Source: UBA6772 sp965183875
GTDB taxonomy: Bacteria; Bacteroidota; Bacteroidia; Flavobacteriales; UBA7430
Direction: 5' to 3'
NCBI GenBank assembly: GCA_965183875.1
Contig: CBCYMK010000006.1
Location: 1-64,000, forward strand
Length of the DNA stretch: 64,000 bases
Below the pieces are notes generated by a model. That model searched no databases. It was not told where the DNA came from and saw only the letters and a list, made by a program, of their open reading frames with translations. A program made the translations under genes and the position numbers. Below are positions 1 to 8,523 of the stretch, in pieces. Position 1 is the first letter of the stretch. Each line of letters opens with the position of its first letter.

Positions 1-419
1 CCTTCTCCATTCCAAAAAGAATGGCAAATTATTCCATCGTTGTTTACTAATCTGTATTGATTTTCTATTGATGATTTAAGCTCTTCATCGGTAAGATGTT
101 GCAGCACCTTATTGGAATAGATTCAATCAAAAGATAAAGTAGTATTAAGGCTAATTGCATCTAAATTAAGAAAGGGTATTTCAGGATGGCGTTTATTCAA
201 TCGTTCTAGAAATAAGTCTGAATAGTCTGATCCTGTGACTTTATAATATCGACTTAATAGTTCGATGTCATTACCTGGGCCAGTACCCAACTCTAAGATT
301 GAACAACCATCTTTCAAATGCTTCTTTAAGTGTTCGATTAAAGTTAGCCCATTGTAACCCTCCGCCATTTTTATATAGCTGTCTACAGTTTCTTTAGTAT
401 GATAATACTTATTTGACAT
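1..419 (-). pseudogene. Class I SAM-dependent methyltransferase, interrupted by an in-frame TGA; 3' end outside window
   Basis: The reading frame starts at ATG 417-419 and carries the SAM-binding glycine motif LELGTGPGND at residues 43-52 and the following acidic strand (VTGSDYSD), so it is a small Rossmann-fold methyltransferase. It meets a TGA at 123-125. The same frame stays open beyond the stop to base 1 and continues the expected family sequence: SFD-stop-IYSNKVLQHLT, then DGIICHSFW. Homologues normally have Cys (FDCIYSNKVL) where the stop lies, and TGA differs from TGC/TGT by one base. It is therefore either a point-mutated gene or a base-call error; the C-terminus lies left of the window. 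Methyl acceptor unknown. No partner genes are visible. Confidence 0.7.
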
Positions 420-498
420 CAATCAAGGTTAAGGACTGAAGTTACACAATTAATAACATTGTATTATTAGAACTCAATTCTGGAGACACTTTAATTAT

Positions 499-596
499 CC
501 CCTTGAGGGAATTATAGGGGTGTTATTCCGAAACAATGTCATGCAGTCTTGCGGTCAAAGAGTCGGTGAAAGACTATGCTGGAAAACTGATTTGAA
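499..596. repeat. Intergenic direct repeat, copy 1
   Basis: A stretch of about 98 bases starting ccccttgagggaattatagg and ending ggaaaactgatttgaa recurs at 673-769 with roughly 80-85% identity by eye. No open frame is shared by the copies. Function unknown; it could be a degenerate genome-wide interspersed repeat. The 423-825 gap between the methyltransferase and the barrel gene holds only these copies and a short palindrome. Confidence 0.7.
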
Positions 597-597
597 G

Positions 598-615
598 TCC
601 CGATAGTTATCGGGA
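598..615. repeat. Perfect 8-bp inverted repeat TCCCGATA-gt-TATCGGGA
   Basis: The palindrome has arms TCCCGATA and TATCGGGA around a 2-base centre and sits directly after repeat copy 1. It has no T-run, so it is not a convincing terminator. I recall very similar palindromes scattered through flavobacterial intergenic DNA, but could not check. Confidence 0.55.
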
Positions 616-672
616 TGATGATTCGTCAATTTGAAAATTAATGAATAAGATAAATAATTAGAAAAAAGTTTT

Positions 673-769
673 CTCCTTGAAAGGATTATAGGGGTGTTAC
701 TCCAGACAATGTCGTTCAGTCTAGCCTTCAAAGCGTTGGTGAAAGACTATGCTGGAATACTGATTTGAA
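673..769. repeat. Intergenic direct repeat, copy 2
   Basis: Second copy of the 499-596 repeat. The best conserved blocks are attataggggtgtta and ggtgaaagactatgctgga. The two copies are in the same orientation, 76 bases apart. Confidence 0.7.
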
Positions 770-825
770 AATTGGATGATGTATTGATTTGATGATTTTA
801 ATTAAATAGCCAATCAATATCATAT

Positions 826-1512
826 TTAAAGCTGTGAGAGTCTATATTTAATTCCTAAGGTAAGTTGGATAATCCGTTCATGACCATAGAAATTTCTGTC
901 TTCGAAATTGTATAGTTTAGTAATTCCGTGATAAAAGTTGGCAAAAACAGTTAGTTGATCAGAAGTGTTTATTTCTGCACCTAATCGTGGACCAAAATCA
1001 AAATTTGGAATTTTTAGGTTTATTTTTTTATCAGAATTTTCCCAACCTAATACTAGTTCCTGAGAGTCAGAATCAATTTCTTCAATAATCCTTGCTTTTG
1101 CACGAATGTTAAAAGATGTTGATATACTAATGTTGAAATTCACTTTCTCTGTTTGGACACCTATTAAGATAGGGATTGTGATATATGTAAAGTGACTATA
1201 ACTATTTGTCGTTATTAGAATAGGGTCTATATCTCCAAGCCCCAAATTTGACTCGTTAGTATATATTGCCTCAATTTGATTTATTAACAATTGAGCTTCA
1301 CAATAAAAGTCGTTTTTTATTGGGGCTCTATAGTACAAGCCAATATGTCCAGATATAGGTGCAATATCGAATTCAACTTCTTTAAGATTATACTCAGCCG
1401 TAGTTCTTACAATGCTACTTGGACCTAGTCCAGCTTTTAATCCATAACTACTTTGTGCAAAGATGTAGTTAGTTAGCAATAGACAAACAACGCTTAGAAA
1501 TAATTTTTTCAT
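826..1512 (-). CDS. Secreted outer-membrane beta-barrel protein (porin-family type)
   Basis: The protein is 228 aa from ATG 1510-1512. A longer frame to 1587 exists, but its extra 25 residues precede a clear signal peptide (MKKLFLSVVCLLL...IFAQ) and overlap the promoter. The mature part has alternating hydrophobic/polar strands with Gly/Tyr turns, a barrel-like end (LTLGIKYRLSQL), and resembles the small Bacteroidota 'outer membrane beta-barrel' family (PF13568-like). It sits just downstream of the DUF2480 gene in the same direction but has its own -7 box at 1542-1549, giving a leader of about 25 nt. Substrate or role unknown. Confidence 0.7.
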   Translation of the reverse strand: MKKLFLSVVCLLLTNYIFAQSSYGLKAGLGPSSIVRTTAEYNLKEVEFDIAPISGHIGLYYRAPIKNDFYCEAQLLINQIEAIYTNESNLGLGDIDPILITTNSYSHFTYITIPILIGVQTEKVNFNISISTSFNIRAKARIIEEIDSDSQELVLGWENSDKKINLKIPNFDFGPRLGAEINTSDQLTVFANFYHGITKLYNFEDRNFYGHERIIQLTLGIKYRLSQL

Positions 1513-1541
1513 TTGAGATGATATTTTACAACTGTAATATA

Positions 1542-1549
1542 CAAATATA
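1542..1549 (-). promoter_or_regulatory. -7 box TATATTTG of the barrel gene
   Basis: The minus strand reads TATATTTG, an exact match to the Bacteroidota TAnnTTTG consensus, 29 bases before the ATG at 1512. I see no clear -33 TTG. Confidence 0.5.
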
Positions 1550-1604
1550 TTAGACCTGACTAGTCTGAATTTTAATGCACTAATCACCGTCCAAAGTCCA
1601 TCGA

Positions 1605-2111
1605 CTAAGGTCTCTTCTTATACAAAGGTACTTTAGAACAAGCTTCGCCATAGCTTAAAGTTTTTACTACAGGTTGTAGTAAAGTACACAATTCCACATA
1701 AGTAGATTCGGGAACAGGGCGATTAGAACAGCCTTTCACGATTACAAACTTGTCTTGTAATTCAGTTAAGTCTATTGTTTGAAGAGCTAAAGTGTAAAGG
1801 TGTTTGTTCAGGTCTTGCAGAGAGCCTTTGATTACCGTTTTGGCATAAGTAGAAATGGCAGAGGCTACGAGCATAAAGGCCCATGCCGGAACAATGGCAT
1901 CTGTAGTGATGTCGATGGCGATATTACAATCTTGGTATTGCGACCAATCATTAGATTTTACAAAGGCACGAAAGTCTCGCTCACGAAGAATAAGCCCTTC
2001 GTACAAGTGATCTTTCAAGTCGATGATCACACGCTTATCCTCGTTGTAATAGTCTTCGAGGTTAAGGGTAATGAGTCCAGACTGTTCTACTTTATTGATT
2101 ATTTGATCCAT
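1605..2111 (-). CDS. DUF2480 family protein
   Basis: 168 aa, starting MDQIINKVEQSGLITLNLED and containing the family-typical blocks VIIDLKDHLYEGLILRERDFR and VPAWAFMLV. DUF2480 proteins are restricted to Bacteroidota and have no established biochemical function. The gene is the last of the SUF-region genes on this strand, 261 bases after the MIP18/DUF59 gene. That linkage suggests, but does not prove, a role near Fe-S cluster assembly. No signal peptide or membrane segment, so it is probably cytoplasmic. Confidence 0.85.
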   Translation of the reverse strand: MDQIINKVEQSGLITLNLEDYYNEDKRVIIDLKDHLYEGLILRERDFRAFVKSNDWSQYQDCNIAIDITTDAIVPAWAFMLVASAISTYAKTVIKGSLQDLNKHLYTLALQTIDLTELQDKFVIVKGCSNRPVPESTYVELCTLLQPVVKTLSYGEACSKVPLYKKRP

Positions 2112-2372
2112 TTGTTAAGAAGTTAAGAATGTAGAGAAGATAAGAATTTAGAAGAAGGTTAGTAGATTAGAATTTTAGTAGGTTGGTATCTAGTAGCTGG
2201 TATCAAGTATTATTCTTCAAAACTAACATACTAACATACTTTTTTAAGTCTAGTCTTTAAACACTTTTTTACATAACGACCATTTTGACATTTAAAAAAG
2301 GAGTCAGGAGTCACTATTTTTCACTCAAAACTTAGAATTCAAAACTTAAAACTATTTCCAATTGTCTACTCC

Positions 2373-2693
2373 CTATAAAAATCCTAATTCCAACTTTGCT
2401 TCTTCGCTCATCATGTCTTTGTCCCATGTAGGTTCAAAAACCATAATTACTTCTACTTTATTTACCTCGTCTAATGAGCTTACTTTCTCTCTTACTTCCT
2501 CAGGCATAGATTCTGCTACTGGGCACGAAGGAGAAGTTAAGGTCATGTCTATTTCTATATCTGCTTCGTCGCTTACACGTACATCGTATATTAGGCCTAG
2601 TTCGTATACATCTACAGGGATTTCTGGGTCGTAAATAGTTTTTATAACCTCAATTACCTTTTCGCCTATGGCTTGCATTTGTTCTTCGTTCAT
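2373..2693 (-). CDS. SUF-associated MIP18/DUF59 family Fe-S assembly protein (SufT/PaaD-like)
   Basis: 106 aa. The family motif DPEIPVDVYELGLIY spans residues 22-36, and the conserved cysteine of the SPSCP motif is Cys57. Members of this family help target or mature Fe-S proteins, and a Bacteroidota subgroup lies at the end of the SUF operon, as here. The start MNEEQMQAIGEKV fits the usual length. It follows sufE by 106 bases of low-complexity spacer. Assignment to the family is firm; the exact step in cluster delivery is inferred. Confidence 0.88.
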   Translation of the reverse strand: MNEEQMQAIGEKVIEVIKTIYDPEIPVDVYELGLIYDVRVSDEADIEIDMTLTSPSCPVAESMPEEVREKVSSLDEVNKVEVIMVFEPTWDKDMMSEEAKLELGFL

Positions 2694-2799
2694 CTTCTTG
2701 TATAGCTTTCAGCTGTCAGCAATGAGCTTTCAGCAATAAATAATTTGTTTTCGTCCTAGTCTTAGTCCTCGTCAAAGTCTAGGTTTAACCGACCGCTAC

Positions 2800-3213
2800 T
2801 TAGCTTGAAAAAGCAATTGCGTAAAATTTCATTTGTTTAATCATGGAAACGAGTCCATTGGAGCGTGTCATCGATAGGTGTTCTTTTAAACCAATAGCAT
2901 CAATAAAGTGTAGTTCGTTTGCTAGGATATCTTTTGCTTTCTGTCCATCAAAAACACGAACTAAAAGTGCAACAATACCTTTGGTGATAATTGCATCGCT
3001 ATCGGCTGTAAAATTTACTTTATCACCTTCTTTACTAGCGTGAAGCCATACTTTAGATTGGCAGCCTTTAATTAGGTTGTCTTCAACTTTTAAGTTCTCG
3101 TCTATGGCTGGCAAGTCTTTACTTAGTTCAATTAAGTAGTCGTACTTCTGCATCCAGTCGTCGAACATATCAAACTCCTCTATTATTTCTTCTTGTATCT
3201 CTTGAATTGTCAT
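2800..3213 (-). CDS. sufE: SufE, cysteine desulfurase sulfur acceptor
   Basis: 137 aa, the usual length for SufE. The protein takes the persulfide sulfur from SufS and passes it to the SufBCD scaffold. The acceptor cysteine is Cys51 in the motif IKGCQSKVW, and the helical C-terminal part is typical of the family. Its ATG abuts the TAA of sufS (TAAATG), so the two partners are translationally adjacent. The C-terminus is complete (FYAIAFSS). Confidence 0.93.
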   Translation of the reverse strand: MTIQEIQEEIIEEFDMFDDWMQKYDYLIELSKDLPAIDENLKVEDNLIKGCQSKVWLHASKEGDKVNFTADSDAIITKGIVALLVRVFDGQKAKDILANELHFIDAIGLKEHLSMTRSNGLVSMIKQMKFYAIAFSS

Positions 3214-4434
3214 TTATCCGAACATGTTTTTAACTCGGTTAATCCCGGCAATAAATACATCTATTTCTTCTTTGGTATTGTATACAGCAAAAGAGGCTCT
3301 CATAGTTCCAGGAATATCGAATCGATCCATCACTGGCTGTGCACAATGGTGCCCTGTACGAATGGCAACTCCCAATTTATCTAATGTGGATCCAGCATCA
3401 TAAGGATGAATACCTTCCATAATAAAGGAAACCAATCCCGCCTTATTTTTTGCCTCACCGATAAAGCGAATCCCACCAATTTCTTTTAGTTTTTCTGTAG
3501 CATAAGCCAATAAATCAGCTTCTTGCTGGGCGATATTTTCTACACCCACTTCCTCCATAAATCGGATGGCAGCTTCTAGACCAATTCCACCAGCAATATT
3601 TGGTGTTCCACCTTCAAATTTAAAAGGCAGATCGTTGTAGGTAGAACCTTCAAACTTCACCTCTTTAATCATTTCGCCACCACCGTGGTAAGGAGGCATC
3701 TTTTCTAGAATATCTTTCTTTCCATAAAGTATACCCACACCTGTAGGACCATACATTTTATGAGCCGAGAAACAGTAGAAATCGGCATTTAAATCTTGTA
3801 CATCTACTTTCGCATGAGGTACCGCTTGTGCGCCATCAATCAACACTAAAGCACCTTTTTTATGTGCTAGAGGAATCATTTCTTCGATTGGGTTTATCGT
3901 TCCCAAAGCGTTCGAAATATGATTTACAGCAACCAGTTTAGTCTTATCGTTTAGTAAATCGCGGTAGGCATCCATGTCGAGCTCACCTGAATCGAGTACG
4001 GGAATAACTTTTAAAACAGCACCCGACTGCTCACAGGCCATTTGCCAGGGCACAATATTGGAGTGGTGCTCAATAGCTGAAATAATAATCTCATCTCCTG
4101 TTTTAAAAAGAGATCTCGCTAAACAGGAAGAAACTAAGTTGATGGCTTCGGTAGTTCCACGAGTGATGATAATTTCTTCTATAGAATCGGCATTGATAAA
4201 ACGACGAGTAGCCTCGCGAGCTGCTTCATATTTATCGGTTGCTTGCTGACTCAAGAAGTGCACACCACGGTGAATATTACTATTCTCCTTGCTGTAATAA
4301 TGCGTAATCGCGTCAATCACCATTTGTGGCTTTTGGCTGGTAGCTCCATTGTCGAAATAGACTAGAGGGCGACCATTTACTTCTTGGTGAAGCGCCGGAA
4401 ATTGAGCACGTATATTTTGAATGTCTAAAGCCAT
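3214..4434 (-). CDS. sufS: SufS, group II cysteine desulfurase
   Basis: 406 aa. A PLP enzyme that converts L-cysteine to alanine and an enzyme-bound persulfide, supplying sulfur for Fe-S clusters. The PLP lysine is Lys226 in SAHKMYGPTG and the catalytic cysteine is Cys364 in RTGHHCAQP, the same numbers as in E. coli SufS. The His in the SAIEHHSN block (about residue 123) stacks on PLP in the family. It lies between sufD (10 bases upstream) and sufE (abutting), consistent with one transcript. No irregularities. Confidence 0.96.
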   Translation of the reverse strand: MALDIQNIRAQFPALHQEVNGRPLVYFDNGATSQKPQMVIDAITHYYSKENSNIHRGVHFLSQQATDKYEAAREATRRFINADSIEEIIITRGTTEAINLVSSCLARSLFKTGDEIIISAIEHHSNIVPWQMACEQSGAVLKVIPVLDSGELDMDAYRDLLNDKTKLVAVNHISNALGTINPIEEMIPLAHKKGALVLIDGAQAVPHAKVDVQDLNADFYCFSAHKMYGPTGVGILYGKKDILEKMPPYHGGGEMIKEVKFEGSTYNDLPFKFEGGTPNIAGGIGLEAAIRFMEEVGVENIAQQEADLLAYATEKLKEIGGIRFIGEAKNKAGLVSFIMEGIHPYDAGSTLDKLGVAIRTGHHCAQPVMDRFDIPGTMRASFAVYNTKEEIDVFIAGINRVKNMFG

Positions 4435-4444
4435 TAAGGATTTT

Positions 4445-5761
4445 TTAATTCAATTCTAAATCTACTTTTAACTCTCTAGCAACTAGGTTTACCAATTGCT
4501 CTTTAAGTTCTGGTATAGTTATGTTTTTTAAGGTGTCTCCAGCAAAAGCAAACATTAAAAATGCTTTAGCTTCTTTTTCAGGAATCCCTCTAGAACGCAT
4601 ATAAAATAAAGCTTCTTCATCTATTTGTCCAATGGTACAGCCATGAGAACAAGCTACATCATCTGCAAAAATTTCTAGTTGAGGCTTAGTGTCTATACTC
4701 GCAAAGTCGCTTAATAAAAGGTTGTTGTTTTGTTGGTATGCATTGGTTTTTTGAGCGTCTTTGCGCACCATTACTTTACCATTAAATACCCCTTTCGACT
4801 TCTCGTCGTAAATACCTTTGTACAGTTGAAAGGACTGGCAGTTCGGTACCGCATGGTCTACAAAGGTGTGGTGGTCTACAAGGCTAGAACCTTTTAATAA
4901 GGTAATAGCATCCATATGTGCTTCTGCGTGTTCTCCTGTAAATTCGAAATGCAAGTTGTTACGGGTAAGCTCACCACTAAATGCAAAGGTATCTACAAGG
5001 GCTGTACTTTTAGTTCCTTGTTTTACAAATGTACTGTCTACTAGTGATGCCGTATCTTGGTCGTTTTGAACTTTAAAGTGTTTTACGTTCGCTTCTTTCC
5101 CAACGCTTATTTCGGTTACTGAATTGGTAAACACATACTCATCGCTCAACGATTGGTGACGTTCTAAAATTTGAACTTCCGCTCTGTCTTCTGCAATAAT
5201 CAAGTTACGTGATTGATTCATCATTGCACGACTACTGTCGCTGTTGATGTAAAGAATCTGAATTAACTTATCTACTACAGCACCTGCCTTTACATAAATA
5301 AAAGCACCTTCTTGGGCGTAAGCAGTATTGAGACCAACCATACTAAGTTCTTTGTCAGCAAGAGTTCCATAGTATTGGTTAAATAAGTCAGACTTCCCTT
5401 CGTAAGCATCTTTTAAGTTGCTTACAAAGAATTTATCTTGTTGGGTGGTATTTGATAAAGAATCGTTAAAAACACCGTTTACAAAAACGAGTTTATACGA
5501 ATCTATTCCAGTACATAAAAATCGGTCTACATCTTCCGAGCGTATATCTAAGCTAAATTCTGCTCCAAAATCGTAGTCGCGTTTTATGCATTTATTTAAA
5601 GAGGTGTATTTCCACTCCTCATCTTTTGTGGTAGGAAAGCCTAAGTTTTTAAAAACTTCAATTCCTTCAGTACGCATTTGGCGTAAGCTGTCGGTTTCGG
5701 AGCCACTAAGACTTTGACCAAACTTCTCAAAAGAGTGTATAAGTTTATCTTGTAGTTTCAA
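4445..5761 (-). CDS. sufD: SufD, Fe-S scaffold complex subunit
   Basis: 438 aa with the SufBD beta-helix signature in the C-terminal half (motifs DHHTFVDHAVPNCQS and ADDVACSHGCTIGQ). His373 of the CSHGCTIGQ motif corresponds by position to the conserved SufD histidine at the SufB-SufD interface. With SufB and SufC it forms the SufBC2D scaffold on which clusters are built. It is 11 bases downstream of sufC. The N-terminal alpha-helical part (MKLQDKLIHSFEKFGQ) is complete. Confidence 0.94.
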   Translation of the reverse strand: MKLQDKLIHSFEKFGQSLSGSETDSLRQMRTEGIEVFKNLGFPTTKDEEWKYTSLNKCIKRDYDFGAEFSLDIRSEDVDRFLCTGIDSYKLVFVNGVFNDSLSNTTQQDKFFVSNLKDAYEGKSDLFNQYYGTLADKELSMVGLNTAYAQEGAFIYVKAGAVVDKLIQILYINSDSSRAMMNQSRNLIIAEDRAEVQILERHQSLSDEYVFTNSVTEISVGKEANVKHFKVQNDQDTASLVDSTFVKQGTKSTALVDTFAFSGELTRNNLHFEFTGEHAEAHMDAITLLKGSSLVDHHTFVDHAVPNCQSFQLYKGIYDEKSKGVFNGKVMVRKDAQKTNAYQQNNNLLLSDFASIDTKPQLEIFADDVACSHGCTIGQIDEEALFYMRSRGIPEKEAKAFLMFAFAGDTLKNITIPELKEQLVNLVARELKVDLELN

Positions 5762-5772
5762 TGGGTCTTTTT

Positions 5773-6525
5773 TTAAGCTTCTAATTCTTTCTTAATCCAG
5801 TCGTAACCTTTTTCTTCAAGTTCTAAAGCAAGGTTTTTATCTCCGGACTTCACAATTTTACCATCAAATAAAACGTGAACAAAATCAGGTATAATATGGT
5901 CTAATAAACGTTGGTAGTGAGTAATTACCATTACAGCATTATCCTCATTTTTAAGTTTGTTAACACCGTTAGCTACAATACGTAAAGCATCGATGTCTAA
6001 ACCAGAATCTGTTTCATCCAAAATAGCAAGCTTAGGTTCAAGCATGGCCATTTGGAATATTTCATTACGCTTTTTTTCACCTCCAGAAAAACCTTCATTT
6101 AATGAACGCGACATAAACTGCTTGTCCATTTCTAGAAGCGCTTGTTTCTCTCGCATTAATTTTAACAGGTCTTTTGCTGGCATAGGATCTAGTCCTTTAG
6201 CCTTACGACTTTCGTTAATTGCTGTTTTAATAAAGTTGGTAACCGATACACCAGGGATTTCTACTGGGTATTGGAAGGATAAGAAAACACCTGCATGAGC
6301 TCTGTCTTCTGGGGCCATATCCATAATGTCTTGTCCATCAAATTCTATAGAACCTCCAGTAACCTCGTACTCGTCTCTACCGGCAATAACTGCCGAAAGT
6401 GTACTTTTACCAGCACCGTTAGGTCCCATTATAGCGTGTACTTCACCCTTGTTAATTTCTAGGCTAAGTCCTTTTATGATCTCTTTACCTTCAATTTCTA
6501 CTTTGAGGTCTTTTATCTTAAGCAT
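5773..6525 (-). CDS. sufC: SufC, ABC-type ATPase of the SufBCD complex
   Basis: 250 aa. Walker A GPNGAGKST at 34-42, ABC signature FSGGE at 146-150 and Walker B LAILDE at 166-171 are all present, followed by DSGLDIDAL, the SufC-specific form of the D-loop. SufC is a soluble ATPase that drives conformational change of SufB-SufD; it is not a transporter. Located 17 bases downstream of sufB and 11 upstream of sufD. Confidence 0.96.
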   Translation of the reverse strand: MLKIKDLKVEIEGKEIIKGLSLEINKGEVHAIMGPNGAGKSTLSAVIAGRDEYEVTGGSIEFDGQDIMDMAPEDRAHAGVFLSFQYPVEIPGVSVTNFIKTAINESRKAKGLDPMPAKDLLKLMREKQALLEMDKQFMSRSLNEGFSGGEKKRNEIFQMAMLEPKLAILDETDSGLDIDALRIVANGVNKLKNEDNAVMVITHYQRLLDHIIPDFVHVLFDGKIVKSGDKNLALELEEKGYDWIKKELEA

Positions 6526-6542
6526 ATCTTTTTCTTTGGGTG

Positions 6543-7994
6543 TTATCCTACACTTCCTTCTAGGGATAGTGAAAGTAGTTTTTGTGCTTCCACGGCAAAT
6601 TCCATCGGAAGTTGGTTGAGTACATCTTTACAGTAGCCATTAACAATAAGTCCAATGGCTTCATCGGTACCTATTCCTCTTTGGTTACAGTAAAATAGTT
6701 GGTCTTCACCAATTTTTGATGTAGTAGCCTCGTGTTCTATACGAGCCGATTTGTTTTTTACTTCTATATATGGGAAGGTATGCGAACCACTCTTGTCTCC
6801 CATCAATAGCGAATCGCATTGAGAGAAATTTCGCGCATTCTCGGCACCTTTCATAATTTTTACTAGTCCACGGTAACTGCTGTTACTTTTACCAGCAGCA
6901 ATACCTTTAGAGATAATGGTGCTCTTCGTGTTTTTACCCACGTGTATCATCTTGGTACCTGTATCGGCTTGCTGGTAATTGTTGGTTACAGCAACAGAGA
7001 AAAACTCTCCTATAGAATTGTCTCCTTTCAATATACAAGAAGGATATTTCCACGTTACAGCAGATCCTGTTTCTACCTGAGTCCAAGATATTTTTGCACT
7101 CTTATGGCAAATACCTCTTTTGGTAACGAAGTTAAATACTCCTCCTACACCTTCTTTGTTTCCAGGGTACCAGTTTTGAACGGTAGAGTATTTTATCTCT
7201 GCTTCGTCCATGGCAATTAATTCTACCACTGCTGCATGGAGCTGATTCTCATCTCTCGAGGGTGCAGTACATCCTTCTAGGTAAGAAACATAAAGACCCT
7301 TCATCGGCAATAAGAAGAGTACGTTCAAATTGTCCGGTTCCAGCTTGGTTTATACGGAAGTAGGTAGAGAGTTCCATCGGGCAACGTGTACCTTTAGGAA
7401 TATAACAAAAAGACCCGTCTGTAAATACAGCTGAGTTTAAGGCAGCGTAATAGTTGTCTGTTTGTGGTACAACAGTTCCTATATACTTACGAACTAGTTC
7501 AGGGTGTTCTTGAATTGCCTCACTAATAGAGCAGAAAATAATTCCTAATTCGCCTAACTTCTCTTTAAAAGAAGTGGCTACAGAAACAGAATCTACAACG
7601 ATATCTACGGCTACACCAGTAAGCTTTTTTTGCTCATCTAGAGAGATTCCGAGTTTTTCGAAAGTCTTTAATAGCTCTGGATCTACCTCATCTAAACTCG
7701 CTAAAGTTTTTTTAGGTTTAGGAGCAGAGTAATAAGAGATTGCTTGTAGGTCTGGTTTTTTATAGTGTACGTTTGCCCATTCAGGCTCTGTGAGTTGTTT
7801 GAATTTTTTAAACCCCTCCAGTCTCCATTCCAATAACCATTCTGGTTTCGTTTTTTCTTAGATGAAATCAAACGTATAACATCCTCGTTCAAACCGTTTT
7901 TAATCGTGTCGGAATCTATATCGGTAACAAAGCCGTATTTGTACTCGGCAGAGGTTACTTCTTCTAATAATTTATCTTCTTCAGTCAAATTCAA
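6543..7994 (-). CDS. sufB: SufB, Fe-S scaffold subunit (two apparent 1-base frameshifts)
   Basis: The protein is spread over three frames. The N-terminal piece begins NLTEEDKLLEEVTSAEYKYGF, the middle piece runs from WRLEGFKKF to RTLLIADEGS, and the C-terminal piece runs from YVSYLEGCTAP to the end (KLLSLSLEGSVG). Break 1 lies at the T6 run 7851-7856, where one added base restores SSKKKTKPEWLLEWR. Break 2 lies at AAA 7292-7294, where one base fewer restores ADEGSYVSYLEGC. Corrected, it encodes about 483 aa, the normal SufB length, with the conserved CTAP and FVTKRG motifs. SUF is the only Fe-S system in view, so sequence error is the likely cause. There is no ATG at the 5' end; TTG at 7992-7994 is the best start. 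Confidence 0.9.
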
Positions 7995-8069
7995 AAAGTT
8001 AAAGGTTAAAAGTTCAAAGTTGAAAGTTTAACTTGTTTGTGTATTAATATCTACTTAGTTCGAGTTGGT

Positions 8070-8396
8070 TTACACCGCAAAACTTTCTCCACAACCACAA
8101 GTTCTTGTAGCATTTGGATTGTTAAAGGTGAATCCTTTACCGTTTAGGCCTCCAGAGAAGTCTAATACGGTACCTGCTAAGTATAAAAGGCTCTTTTTAT
8201 CGACTAAAATACGAACCTCATTATCTTCAATGAGTTTGTCATTTTCATTACGTTCGCTAGTGAAGTCTAACTTGTATGATAAGCCAGAACAACCCCCACT
8301 AGAAACTCCAACTTTCACGTAGGCAGTACTACCTAGGCCCTCCTCTTGGAGTAAGGAGAATATTTTCTTCTTTGCTGTTTCTGTTACACTAACCAT
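8070..8396 (-). CDS. A-type Fe-S carrier (IscA/SufA/HesB family)
   Basis: 108 aa with the three conserved cysteines of A-type carriers: Cys36 (SSGGCSG), Cys100 and Cys102 (TRTCGCGESF). These proteins bind a cluster or iron and pass clusters to apo-proteins. It is the first gene of the SUF operon and is followed by about 75 bases of AAAGTT-rich spacer before sufB. The promoter box lies at 8449-8456. sufA or iscA would both be reasonable names; the operon favours sufA, the sequence alone does not decide. Confidence 0.93.
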   Translation of the reverse strand: MVSVTETAKKKIFSLLQEEGLGSTAYVKVGVSSGGCSGLSYKLDFTSERNENDKLIEDNEVRILVDKKSLLYLAGTVLDFSGGLNGKGFTFNNPNATRTCGCGESFAV

Positions 8397-8448
8397 TGTG
8401 TTGCTTATTTTTATTTTAACTAATTCTAAATAAGGTGTTTTCAGTCTG

Positions 8449-8456
8449 CAAATATA
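8449..8456 (-). promoter_or_regulatory. -7 box TATATTTG of the SUF operon
   Basis: The minus strand reads TATATTTG (TAnnTTTG consensus) 52 bases before the first SUF gene, in the 127-base divergent gap shared with thiL. Predicted leader about 48 nt. I see no Fur or IscR-type operator that I would defend. Confidence 0.55.
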
Positions 8457-8486
8457 AGAAATTTATGTGGTTTTGAATTTAATTTA

Positions 8487-8519
8487 TTGAGGTCTATATA
8501 GGATAAATATGTAATTTTG
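8487..8519 (+). promoter_or_regulatory. thiL promoter: TTG (-33) and TAATTTTG (-7), leaderless
   Basis: TTG at 8487-8489 and TAATTTTG at 8512-8519 are 22 bases apart, the spacing expected for Bacteroidota promoters. The box ends 4 bases before the thiL ATG (8524), so transcription should start at or next to the A of ATG. There is no room for a TPP riboswitch. Confidence 0.6.
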
Positions 8520-8523
8520 CAGC

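Noticed and set aside
123..125. Selenocysteine codon in the methyltransferase
   Set aside because: Small SAM methyltransferases of this type are not known selenoproteins, I see no convincing hairpin just after the TGA, and several other sequence breaks lie nearby.
1800..2126. Plus-strand open frame opposite the DUF2480 gene
   Set aside because: Antisense to a recognised family protein, with no signal, motif or promoter of its own.
7249..7856. Programmed ribosomal frameshifting in sufB
   Set aside because: The two shifts go in opposite directions, at different homopolymers, with no slippery heptamer plus stem, and SufB is not known to be frameshifted.
8397..8523. TPP riboswitch upstream of thiL
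   Set aside because: The -7 box ends four bases before the ATG, leaving no leader, and no THI-box motif is present.
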